Source of the DNA: Chromera velia
Lineage: Eukaryota; Sar; Chromeraceae
NCBI GenBank assembly: GCA_018398765.1
Contig: JAHBMJ010003232.1
Span: forward strand, 29,019 to 52,776
Length of the DNA stretch: 23,758 nt
Reading direction: 5' to 3'
The notes below the pieces were generated by a model, which saw only the letters and a program-made list of their open reading frames with translations, did no database searches and was not told the origin of the DNA. Shown one piece after another: positions 1 to 9,178 of this stretch. The translations under genes were made by a program, and so were the position numbers. The stretch's first letter is position 1. Each line of letters starts with the position of its first letter.

Positions 1-1384
1 CTTTCTTCTCTTCCTCCCCCACATACTCACGCAAGAGAGGAGAAGACTCAGATGTAAACACATTCCCTTCTGAGAAAGGATTGTACCCATAGGCATCATA
101 GATGTCAGACGGACCATCGGAGTCGGGGAAGACCATATCCACATCGCCCCTGCACATCACTTCATATATTTCTGCATCGCAAGAGGTGAGAACAAAGCTC
201 ACCCTTTCACTACTCGCTCTCTGACTCGTCTTCTTCTTCTCGTCAGACTCTTCTTTCTCTTGCTGAAGCTGCATTATCGTTCTGGCCAGTTTTTGAATAT
301 CAGCATCAGAGAGAGGCAACTGGCTGGAGATGGGAGCGGGAGGTACATTCTGAGCTTTATTCTCAGAACGTACGGACTGGCTATACTGGCCGCCTTTAAA
401 ACCACCTCTTTTTTTTCCTCCATTTCGCTTGTTGCCATCACTCTTGTTCTGTTTCGTTCTCCACTTGTCGTACTGGATCTTGTAGTTCTGGGAGATGTTA
501 GCAAGATGACAGGTGTACTGAGGATCCATTTGGTTAAAATCTGGCCCTTCATCCATTCTGGTAGAGTCTAAGAGTGACTCCAGTGATTTGGCAGAGCTAG
601 AAGGAGCTGTGCCACCGGCTGTGAGGGAGAGGAACTGCTTCTGATGCTTAGAGATTTCGATTTCCTTCTTGGTGACCGAAGAGACGATCTGGAGGACGCC
701 GTTCTTCATGGACGCCACCCACTCATTCCGAGTATGGCGCGCGTCCAGAGTCGGAAGTGCCTCCACAATGATCTCCCTCTGGTACGCCCAAGAGTACCTT
801 GGAGCCACCGGTTCAGTCCCTGCCGTTGCAATCACCTTCTTCTTCTTCGTGCGAGCCAACGCCTTTCTCTCATCGAGATGGAGATCCTAGAACTTAAATC
901 CACTTATCCAGTCCAAAGAAGCGATAGATCTGGCCTTCAAGTCCTTCTGAAGCTCAGTGTAGGCCGCCTTAGTCTCTCTCAGAGACAGATCCATGGAGAG
1001 CGCCTTCATGAGGATATTAAAGGCGCTGGCTCGCACAAGTTAGCCGCAGTAATAATTGGAGTAGTGAGCGTAGCGGTGTTCTTCCTTCAGAGCTCTTTAT
1101 GGAAAGTCTGTGAATCTGGAGGACAACCAACATCCGGCTAGATCAACCAAACGCATAAAGTCAGCCTGAATCAATCTGAATGAAGCGGTACGCTGAATGT
1201 GCACCTGAATGCACATACGGCAAAGAATCGAATTTGCATGCAAGTGGGCCGGGCGTGCCGTACGGCTCACCAAGTAGATCACCCCGCGGCCTAGCCCCTC
1301 ACCATCCACGCAGGCGGAACAACTGATACCCTGTATATCAACTAACTCTAAGATACTAGCTGAGATAAAAACTTTTTTAAACTC
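1..1384 (-). pseudogene. Gag-like or unknown reading frame with three internal stops, running off the left edge
   Basis: One minus-strand frame stays open from 1384 to the window edge except for stops at 1099-1097 (TAA), 1042-1040 (TAA) and 889-887 (TAG). No frameshift is needed to link the pieces. The last segment (886 to 1) is about 295 codons without a stop. Its first methionine is at 709, and an early stretch reads NEWVASMKNGVLQIVSSVTK. A basic, Gly-rich patch follows (GNKRNGGKKRGGFKGGQYSQ), then a Gln/Glu/Lys-rich likely coiled coil (IMQLQQEKEESDEKKK), then an acidic, aromatic tail. No CCHC zinc knuckle, protease or polymerase motif is visible; these could lie off the edge. The composition resembles a retrotransposon Gag, but I do not recognise the family. 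The stop at 887 sits in TTCTAG, which could instead be an intron 3' end, so a spliced host gene is an alternative. Confidence 0.42.
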
Positions 1385-1547
1385 TTAGCTTTGACAATAG
1401 TTTATTATAATTTTGAGAGTCTTAATTTAGCTTTTAGTCTAGTTTTTAGTGATTTTCTTGTCTCTAAGGCTTTCTAGAATTTGCTGGTGGTATCAACTGT
1501 GTCATAGACTGTTCACATAAGAGTAACGCTCAAAAAATAGTAATAAA

Positions 1548-1607
1548 GCGGCCATCAGGCCGCCAAGTTACGGTTTTTTAGTAACTGAAGGTTTAAAATG
1601 GTAAATT
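1548..1607. repeat. TTACGG-family hairpin repeat, degenerate copy
   Basis: GCGGCC (1548-1553), an ATCA loop, then GGCCGC (1558-1563) form a perfect 6-bp stem. It is followed by a TTACGG-TTTTTT-AGTAAC stretch and a second TTACGG at about 1606. The order (GC-rich hairpin, CCAA, TTACGG, A/T run, GTAAC) matches the better copy at 2125-2185. Only the right half is well kept. Confidence 0.45.
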
Positions 1608-2124
1608 ACGGGAAAACAGCAACGCAACCCGCTGAATCCCACTGATAATAGCCTGATATACGATTATTCAGTTACGAATATCACTAGTAATACTACAAAA
1701 AAGACTAAATTTAATCTGTTTAAGACTTGCTTTTCAATATCTATAGCTACCTTTACATTCAATTCTTTAGGGATCGTGAGAGCGAGCCTTGCGGCCTTTT
1801 GCTCTGCTGTCTTGGAGTCCGTCTCTGTCATTTTCTTTACACAATGCGAAAGCTCTTTTGGAAACTTATCTAACTGTGAACAAACAGTTTTCAGCACTCA
1901 GTCTGTCAATGCCGAGAGTGCCTCCCACTCATCGACCAACAGTTTCACTGAAGTGTGAAGACTTATCATATAGACTACTTCATTAGTGTTTATTCCCTCT
2001 TAACATGGGTATATGCATGGGCAGTTTCAAATATGACTTGTGCATTGTGCAAGCATGAAGATGCACTGAAGAACCGCGTGAGATTTCTATGCTGGGGCCC
2101 TTTGTTGGCCCCACAACGCCCGAT

Positions 2125-2185
2125 TTACGGTTTTTCCGTACTAAAAAATTGGCGCCGAAGGCGCCAAATTACGGAAAAACTGTAA
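2125..2185. repeat. Two-tier nested inverted repeat (foldback hairpin)
   Basis: Outer arms 2125-2140 and 2170-2185 pair at 15 of 16 positions (TTACGGTTTTTCCGTA against TACGGAAAAACTGTAA). Inside lies a second, perfect 8-bp stem: TTGGCGCC (2149-2156), GAA loop, GGCGCCAA (2160-2167). An 8-nt A-rich bulge (2141-2148) separates the stems on the left side only. Further CCGTAA motifs follow at 2195-2207. It looks like a small foldback element or a relic of one. Confidence 0.7.
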
Positions 2186-2330
2186 CAAAAAAAACCGTAA
2201 TCCGTAAACCCCTCACAGACCCCCATCATAACCCTTATATGGACGGTGTACTGTGTCATGTCGTCTTCAGTGCTGTCGAGAGTGACCTCTGGACTTCAAC
2301 CTCAAATCTGGTTAGATTTGAGCTTGAAAC

Positions 2331-2381
2331 TCAAATCAAATCAAATCAAATCAAATGAAATCAAATCCTATCAAATCAAAT
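2331..2381. repeat. (AAATC)n pentanucleotide microsatellite
   Basis: About ten copies of CAAAT/AAATC, interrupted by single substitutions (AAATG, CCTAT). Confidence 0.85.
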
Positions 2382-3526
2382 CTGGTCACTATTTCTATTA
2401 TGTTAAGGTCTCGCTACCACGAGCCACTGCTAACAAGGCCCAGGATATTATTTTAAACCCTCCCTCAAGGGCCCGCACACCAAACCTGATTAAGTGATTT
2501 AGTGGTGCTCTAGAGCAGTAGTGATAAGTGATAAGTGACTGTTGCCGTTTCGTCTTATAGAGGTCTGATATACCACAAACCCATAAAACTAAACAAAACT
2601 CACCTCGAGGGAGTAACAGAATGTAACGAAGACCCTGAGAAGTGGTAATACTATCTGTCTGTCTGTCTGTCGGTGGACTTTCGTCCACCACGGGGCTGTG
2701 GCTATCCACTGGGATACACTTCGCCGACTTTTGGAGTCAGTCCCACACCCCATATGCATGTCTGCTCCCCCATCCACTGGCCCCAGGGGCAGTCTGGCAA
2801 AACTTCAGTTATGCAGGATGTCAAACCTACTTCCCTGGCTATACCTCTCCCCCTCACCCCTGCCTCAGAGTCTTCCACATAACAGTTCCATCTGACTATC
2901 ACTACCTTGAAGCCTACCCTGCTTCATGACCTGAGAGCTTAAGACAGTGCTGTCATGTTCAAGGTCTCTCCCGCCTCTCCCCTCTCAGTCGTCTGTTGTG
3001 TACCATATCTAGCCCTGGACCAACAATACGACTGAGTCTAGTGTTCCACTAGTCGCCGCGGCACTCAGTCTGTAGAGCATCCTCACCCCCCCATCCATCA
3101 CCACCCTTTCCTTTTCTTTTCTATCTCTCTCTTCTCCTACCTCTTCCTTTCTTTTCCTGTCTTTTCTTTCTCTTCATCCTGCTCAAAGAAAACCAGACCT
3201 GCTGCTTGGCCTAGTATTTAGCACCATTAATTGTGGTCTCAAGCCCGCCAGTGGTTCGATCCTCCTTTTCCAACCCCCTCAGCATGTCAGCGGTTCCCTC
3301 CTTGCATTTCATTCCCTCTCACCTCACCTATACCCTAATTATACCATTGACATGCCATGCTGACCACCGCTTTGTCAATCACAGCGGTCTGCAACCAGGA
3401 AAAAACTTCCTCCTTCGAGCAGTGAGGAAGAAAACCTAGCTTTTTCTTCCCTTTTTTAGCTCTTCCCACTCCCTATTTTCATTCGGTCAGTTTCCCCCCT
3501 TCCTTCTCTTCCCTATCCTTTCTGAC

Positions 3527-3568
3527 CAGAACAAGAGCCAAGGAAGGTTTAACAGTCATTTCCAGCCC
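3527..3568 (-). pseudogene. Possible left remnant of an exon split by the 7.5-kb element
   Basis: Read on the minus strand from the element edge, the sequence encodes GLEMTVKPSLALVL and meets a plausible donor (GTCAGA) at 3526. Together with the coding-like stretch at 11092-11327, this may be the second half of one exon separated by the insertion. The piece is short and the reading is inferential. Confidence 0.25.
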
Positions 3569-3635
3569 GATTCAAGTATTTTTTAGATTCGAACTTAACT
3601 TTTTAATCCGAACTTTTTAGGTGTTTTCGAAACAA
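3569..3635 (+). repeat. Left terminal inverted repeat of the 7.5-kb element
   Basis: 67 bp, matching the reverse complement of 11025-11091 with three substitutions. It contains short internal repeats of CTTTTTAA/CTTTTTAG beside CCGAA. Confidence 0.8.
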
Positions 3636-3888
3636 CATTTCATGTTTTAAATTTATGTTTAGATATCTTTGAAATTTTATCAAACAGATTTTTAATTTTT
3701 CAGGTTTGTTTGAAACAAAATTTTATCCTTTAAATTTATGTTTATAGATACATATGTTTAAAATTTTATCAAACAGATTTTTAACTTTTTAAGTCTGTTT
3801 GAAACAAAATTTTATATGTTTCAAATTTATGTTCATATATATGTTTAATATTTTATCAAACACATATCGAACACATTTTTACGTTTTA
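3626..3888 (+). repeat. Three subterminal tandem repeats of about 83-91 bp
   Basis: Copies start at 3626, 3709 and 3798. Each begins TT(C/T)GAAACAA, then holds AAATTTATGTT and ATTTTATCAAACA, and the first two end with TTTTTAA-TTTTT and a GTNTG motif. The end of the inverted repeat (TTTTTAGGTGTTTTCGAAAC) looks like the edge of a further copy. No equivalent array was seen at the right end. Such repeats are often transposase-binding sites in DNA transposons, which is inference here. Confidence 0.7.
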
Positions 3889-3950
3889 GTACGTAACTGA
3901 AATAAAGTGAAACACAAATCTTATCCTACGATATCCTATCCTATAATATA

Positions 3951-4041
3951 CTAGGCCTATCACAGAGAAAAAAAAATAATTAAAGCCAATTCTCGCGTAA
4001 TTTTTTTTTTTNTTTTTTTTTTTTTACTGTGATACGCCTAG
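3951..4041. mobile_element. 91-bp hAT-like MITE nested in the larger element
   Basis: Terminal inverted repeats CTAGGCCTATCACAG (3951-3965) and CTGTGATACGCCTAG (4027-4041) match at 14 of 15 positions. They are flanked by ATAATATA (3943-3950) and ATAATGTA (4042-4049), an 8-bp target-site duplication with one change. The core is A-rich then T-rich and includes the window's only N (4012). Eight-bp duplications and short inverted repeats are typical of hAT-derived MITEs. Confidence 0.65.
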
Positions 4042-5081
4042 ATAATGTACAGCAACATGAGTAATAAAATAATGTTATACAATTTTAATAGCAATTTTAT
4101 AACAAGATTTTAAACGTAGCACAGTAAGCCTATGTATAGTAATAAAATTTTAATTTTTATATCAATTTATTTTTAAATTTGTCTTGAGCGATAAATGTAT
4201 TTACATGTGTGTCAATTAAAACCAATCAAAACATTTCTGTTACATTTGCAACTCTAGCTAGAGCTCTTTAATTCTAATGGCTATTGGTAGCATACATGCA
4301 CACTGTGGTACGCCTGTAATGTGTACGTGGTCTAGGCAGTAAAAGGTTTGTCAGTCGGAAAGACCGTCGCTGTTTGTGTTTCCAGTATCTGGCTTGCTAT
4401 CAGTCTGATCTCATGCTCTCATGCAACAGACAACAGAAACGCGACTGGTGATATATGTGGCTAAAATGCATGCAACGACGCACGTGCTCCCTTTCAACCT
4501 TGGTCCCGCGACGCACGCACATGCACTGACTCTTTCATCATCGCGGTGGCAACACTGATTGCGGCGGCCGGTCGAGGTACTCATATCCGCTTGGTCCTCA
4601 ACCCACACTCATGTCATACAGTTATTGGCAACCCCTGCTATACGGCGCTTCCCGTAAAATTGAAGACGTTGATTGGCCTGCAATGATACAAAAAGAAACG
4701 CACTTCGATCAAAATATGTTGTGTGTGTATATATTTTTTTTTCTGGTTTTTGTTTGTTCTATTCTCCTTTCCTTCTCCATTTCCTCCCATCTCCGAAACC
4801 TCCTCCCTCCTCTTCTCTCTTACTCCTCGCCTTTCTTCCTCACTCAATTTTGTGATTCTTCCTCCTCTGAGATCCTGAGAAGCTCCCTGCACATTCCTCT
4901 CTTAGAAGCCCTCCGTCCCTACTTTCTTTCTTTCCCTCTTTCCTTACATTCTCTTCCCTTTCATTTTTAAGAGCTGCCTTCCTTTTTCCTTTCGTTTTAT
5001 CCTTTTTTTCCTTTCCTTTCCTTTCTTTCGATTCCCTTTCTACCTTTCTGCCTTCCTCCTACCCTCCCTTTCTATTTTTTT

Positions 5082-5282
5082 TTTTTTCTTTCTTTCTTTC
5101 TTTCTTTCTTTCTTTTTTTCTTTGTTCCTTCCTTTCATCTTTCCTTCCTCCTTTCCTTTCTGCCTTCGTCTTTCTTTCTTTCTTTTTTTCTTTCTTTCTT
5201 TCTTTCTTTCTTTCTTTTTTTCTTCCTTTCTTCCTTTCTTCCTTTCTTTCTTCATTTCTTCCTTTCTTCCTCTCCCTCTCCC

Positions 5283-5317
<35 letters not shown>

Positions 5318-5371
5318 AAGATTTTTGTTCTTTGTTTCTTTCTTTCTGTCTGTCTGTCTTTCTTTCTTTCG
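5082..5371. repeat. (CTTT)n pyrimidine microsatellite
   Basis: Long runs of CTTT/CCTT, part of a wider polypyrimidine region from about 4730. Lys/Glu/Arg-rich frames on the opposite strand are translations of this repeat, not genes. Confidence 0.92.
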
Positions 5372-5433
5372 TGCATGTTATACGTGCATGCATGCCGAAA
5401 CCACGGGGCTCGGTAGGTCAATAATATATGATA

Positions 5434-5577
5434 CGGCGTGCATCAATGTAATGTTACTTACCGTAAGCTGACGTGCATCAATGTGATATTACTTACCGTA
5501 TAGACCGGCGTGCGTCAATGATGTTACTTGCCGTATCGACCTGCGCGTGCGTCAGTGATCAATGTTATATCGATACG
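5434..5577. repeat. Four degenerate tandem repeats of 35-37 bp
   Basis: Units begin at about 5434, 5471, 5507 and 5542. The consensus is (A/G)CGTGC(A/G)TCAATG, then a GTTACTTACCGTA core, then a short GACC-like tail. The fourth unit has lost the TACTTACCG core. Confidence 0.75.
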
Positions 5578-5600
5578 TACTATTATTAAATAATTCTGTG

Positions 5601-5643
5601 TATATATATATATATATATATATTAATATATATATTAATATAA
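5601..5643. repeat. (TA)n microsatellite
   Basis: TA dinucleotides with TTAA interruptions; could extrude as a cruciform. Confidence 0.9.
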
Positions 5644-6043
5644 TGTAATATGGCTAATTAGCATGCATACATTCGCTTATCGACCTCCAAAATGCTTTGC
5701 CATCTAAATTAAATTCTTTCTTGGCTTCTCTGCTCCCTTCACATGCCTAAAGTCTGACATAATAATAATGGTGGCCGTGGCAGCCAAATCGTCTGAGCAG
5801 GTGGGCACTGTCACTTTACTGGATGCAGTTGTGTGTACGTGCGTCCGTGCTTGTATTTTGTACCTGTGTTTGCTTGTCTCCGTGCCTGTATTTTGTACTG
5901 ATGTGTGCGTGCATCCGTGGTTGTGTGTGTATATCTGTGTGTGAGTCTATGTCTTTCTCCGTGCGTGTGTGTATTCTCGCAGGACTCATGTTGGGCCCTC
6001 CACTCATGCTGTCTAAACCTGGAAAATGACTGCCTGGGCTGAC

Positions 6044-6071
6044 CCTAGGCAGCCCTCTCGGGCTGCCTGGG
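6044..6071. repeat. GC-rich hairpin
   Basis: CCTAGGCAGCCC (6044-6055), a TCTC loop, then GGGCTGCCTGGG: a stem with 11 of 12 pairs at the start of a GC-rich island (about 6030-6240) inside AT-rich DNA. A further partial copy, TGCCTGGGCTG, lies at 6031-6041. No T-run follows, so it is not a simple terminator. Confidence 0.6.
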
Positions 6072-6616
6072 GCCTTATTTTCGACCTTCCCCAGGCGGTC
6101 CGCAAGGCTGTGGCCGCCAGGCGGCCGGTTGCGTGGCGATATGCATGGGCGGGCCCGCGAGCGCACATGCACCGGCGCGCCGCGCATATAACGCGTCCCC
6201 AACCGGCTCCATTTTGAGGGCCACGCAACGCGCTCAGAAAATGTTCGTGCAAAGCCTCATGCATGCATCGCAATGCAGCTCTCTACTTTTTAAGTCGAGC
6301 TTCATTGTCGTCTCATGTTGGCTCACTTCATCTTTTCAATACAACTGTTGAACAGTGTGTCACTGAACGTCTTTTTAGAATGTCAGCTCTTCAATTTGTC
6401 ATGTTATCAAGCTTTGGAGACCGACTTATCTGAGTTTTTGGATCTCAAAAGGTCAGTCAACGCATGCTGGGAGCGGCTGAGAGATGTCATGAAGTGACCT
6501 GTGTGCAGAGTAGGTTCAGCCACGCAGCTCACCAGTCTTGGACGAACAAACCAACTGTGCACTAATGGACATCGATGCACTGGGTTAACAAACCCACATT
6601 ATATGTGATGCCCCAT

Positions 6617-6656
6617 GGTTGGCCAGAGCCTAAGTGGTGGATCACTGGCCTTAACC
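6617..6656. repeat. Imperfect inverted repeat
   Basis: GGTTGGCCAG (6617-6626) pairs with CTGGCCTTAACC (6645-6656) with a two-base bulge, around an 18-nt loop. Confidence 0.45.
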
Positions 6657-7937
6657 GCCTCAAATTATTCCTTTATCACATTGAAGTGCAATAATAACAA
6701 ACATAGTCTACGGTTCATTTCAATCGTTTGAAATAAAATTTAAAGTTGTTACATTTATTAAGCATACGTATAATATAGTAGTAGTATAATACTATAGTAG
6801 TGTTACTCTAAAGATATACAAATATATTAAAAGTTAAACTTACAATTTATAGCATAGATTTAGAAATATATGGATCTTCTTTTTTTTTTAATTTATTTTT
6901 TTCCTACTTTAAAAGCTTAAACTTAAAGTCTTAAACCTACCCAGATCTGAAACATGTATGTCAATCACTAAAACCTTATACAAAAAAGTTAAAAAAAAAT
7001 ATATAAAAATTTATAGAAACATTGATTGATTGGACAGGCAGATTGATCTATTGATTGATTGATTTGTTGGATCCGAAGGGGGCGACCGATCGAAAAAAGA
7101 CCTATGTATTAAAATTCTCACATGCACATACAATTCAAGCGCACTGCCAGCACATCAGTCCTGGGGAGGGACCAAAAGAGAGATAGTCAATCAGTCCATC
7201 AAGCAAACAAATAAATTTAAACAAATTGCAAACGAATAGCGGCTACATAGACAGCTGTAAACAACCAAATGCATGCATACCAGTAGCGCGGCGGTCAACA
7301 AATTCATTCAAAGGATTTGTACCAGTAAAAACATAAATCTAAATCGATATAAAACACAAGCACGTGCGTAAAACAGACCTCAAACCACAGTTTTTTCTTT
7401 GGTTTCTCGTGCGGTTCTTCCGATATCTACACCTTTTTTTATCAACATTTTTTTTCGAGTATCGTTAGAGGCAAAGTGGCTCCTGGCTGAAAATCCTTTT
7501 GTCGCTTTTCCTTTATTAATATCAAGACGCGTTACATCACAGTGACTGCGATTCATATAGAAATTCACAAAACGTAAGGTAGAATTTTATCCATCTTTGT
7601 CGGGACTCTTGGGAATCTTTTTCTTTCTGCATATGTCGCTCATACGAAAGATGAGAAAGAGGGCCGAAGGCGGGGAAGAGAGGCAAACGGGAAAGCAGGA
7701 AGCCTAGGAAGTCGGAGGGTATACACAAATGAATCACCATCAGTTCGTTTGCCCAACCTTTGCCCTGCCCCCTCTCTTCTCTTTTTCTTTCAGGAATGAC
7801 CACCAGCAGGATCGGATTCTGTTTCTTTTGTTCTTTTCCTTCATTGAATTTCACCTTTCTCCTTCTCGTTCTCTAAAAAAAGATGCCGTGCAGCCACAAG
7901 GGCTCAACGGTTGGAGAGGGACAATAGCAGGAAGAAC

Positions 7938-8344
7938 TCTGTCTATCTGTCTGTCTGTTTATCTGTCTGTCTGTCTGTCTGTCTCTCTGTCTCTCTGTTT
8001 CTCTGTCTCTCTCTCTCTCAGTCTCTCTGTCTGTCTGTCTGTTTGTCTGTCTGTTTGTCTGTCTGTCTGCCTGTCTGTTTGAAAGAAAGGAAGCGATTCG
8101 GAAAAAGTGAAGTGAAGAAAAGACGATATAGTCTGTCTGTCTGTCTGTCTGTCTCTCTATCTCTCTATTTCTTCATCTCTCTATCTCTCTATCTCTTAGT
8201 CTCTCAGTCTCTCTGTCTCTCAGTCTCTCTGTCTTTCTGTCTGTCTGTCTGTCTGCCTGTCTGCCTGTCTGCCTGTCTTTCTGTCTATCTGTTTGTCTCT
8301 GTCTGTTTGTTTGTCTGTCTAAGGCTGTCTTTCTGTCTATCTGT
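7938..8344. repeat. (CTGT)n / (CTCT)n microsatellite in two blocks
   Basis: Blocks at 7938-8080 and 8131-8344 consist of CTGT with CTCT and CTGC variants, separated by about 50 bp of A/G-rich unique sequence. The Ser/Val/Cys/Leu-rich frames across it are repeat translations. Confidence 0.92.
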
Positions 8345-8351
8345 CACCCAG

Positions 8352-8489
8352 GTCTGTCTCTCTGACTACCCGCTGTGCTCATGAAGAAGAGGAGATAAAA
8401 AAACATATAGTCTGTTGGTCTGACTTTCCGTTGTATTCATGAAGAAGAGGAGAAAAAGAAACCATATGGTCTGTCAGTCTGACTGTTTG
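8352..8489. repeat. 58/59-bp tandem repeat, about 2.3 copies
   Basis: Units at 8352-8409 and 8410-8468, with a partial one from 8469. Each starts GTCTGT, contains TCTGACT, then ATGAAGAAGAGGAGA, and ends in CATAT. Fragments recur at about 8110-8135 and 8550-8570, so the array grew out of the neighbouring CTGT tract. Confidence 0.75.
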
Positions 8490-8730
8490 TCTGTCTGTTG
8501 GCTAGGTCTGTCAGTCGGTCGGTCTCTCTCTGTCCGCCCCCCAAAAAAAGAATTCAAACCATATGGTCTGCCTATCTGATTCTAGCGTCCAATTATCTCT
8601 GCAGTATATGTTAGTGTCTCTATCTATCTATCCAATTGTGTGCTTTCTTTTCTTTGGTATACACGTATTCATAAACAACGGCGATAGTAGCATTGCACGC
8701 TTTTGTGTAGGCAAGGTCTTTCCAGGAATG

Positions 8731-8763
8731 CTTTTGCAGTCCGACAGGAAACGACTGCAAAAG
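8731..8763. repeat. Perfect 11-bp hairpin
   Basis: CTTTTGCAGTC (8731-8741) and GACTGCAAAAG (8753-8763) are perfect inverted copies around the 11-nt loop CGACAGGAAAC. Confidence 0.75.
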
Positions 8764-9178
8764 ACCGCCTGACAAGCTGACTTGCTGATGAGGGGCTGTG
8801 AACATATGCCGAAGGCCTTGTTCTGGAGATTAGCGCTTCGAACGATCCTAAATCTGGCTTTGAAGTGTTCACCATTGCTTTAAATGCCATTAAATTCTCT
8901 TTAAGGACTGAAATGCACACATAAAAATACGGTCAAACTCTTCAAGTTTCTCACTTATTGTACAGAAGAACCTTTTATTACTGTATACTAGGAGGCTTCA
9001 TATCTTACAGTATATATGTAGGGTCCACGCGTAAAGTAGTTTTTTTAAATTCGTCTCTCTTTTTGTTTTTTCTGCAAAAACGCTTTTGAAGTGCCTGGCG
9101 TGACTGAGTTAATAGTTTTATATGTATTTGGAATGAAAACGTTTGATGTGATATACCTGTCTGGCAAATCAATTGCAG

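Larger units (their letters stand above)
1388..3526. other. Mostly non-coding spacer
   Basis: No convincing gene. The stretch holds the TTACGG hairpin repeats, an AAATC microsatellite, and a pyrimidine-rich part (about 3080-3180). Short minus-strand frames at 1664-1897 (Lys/Glu-rich) and 2702-2902 have some coding flavour but no family resemblance. A possible tiny minus-strand exon after a good acceptor near 3406 (reading TAVIDKAV) is too short to call. Confidence 0.5.
4042..9178. other. Interior of the 7.5-kb element without a recognised gene
   Basis: AT-rich sequence alternating with simple-repeat tracts, a GC-rich island (about 6030-6240) and several hairpins. Upstream exons of the 9179-10108 gene are expected here but none can be delimited with confidence. 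A sequence like the right arm of the MITE recurs at about 4303-4327 (CTGTGGTACGCCTG), perhaps a fragment of a second copy. CTCTAGCTAGAG at about 4253 is a 12-bp palindrome. Confidence 0.5.

Noticed and set aside
1317-1330. GGTATCAG, similar to the start of an initiator-tRNA primer-binding site on the minus strand
   Set aside because: Only eight bases match, and no long terminal repeat with TG...CA ends could be identified beside it.
5040-5421. Lys/Glu/Arg-rich minus-strand frames of 71 and 120 residues
   Set aside because: Pure translation of the CTTT microsatellite.
7911-8384. 157-residue Ser/Val/Cys/Leu-rich plus-strand frame
   Set aside because: Translation of the CTGT tract; a four-base repeat stays open by composition.
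8352-8489. CRISPR-like spaced repeats
   Set aside because: Units are contiguous, vary internally and grade into the CTGT microsatellite; the setting is eukaryotic.
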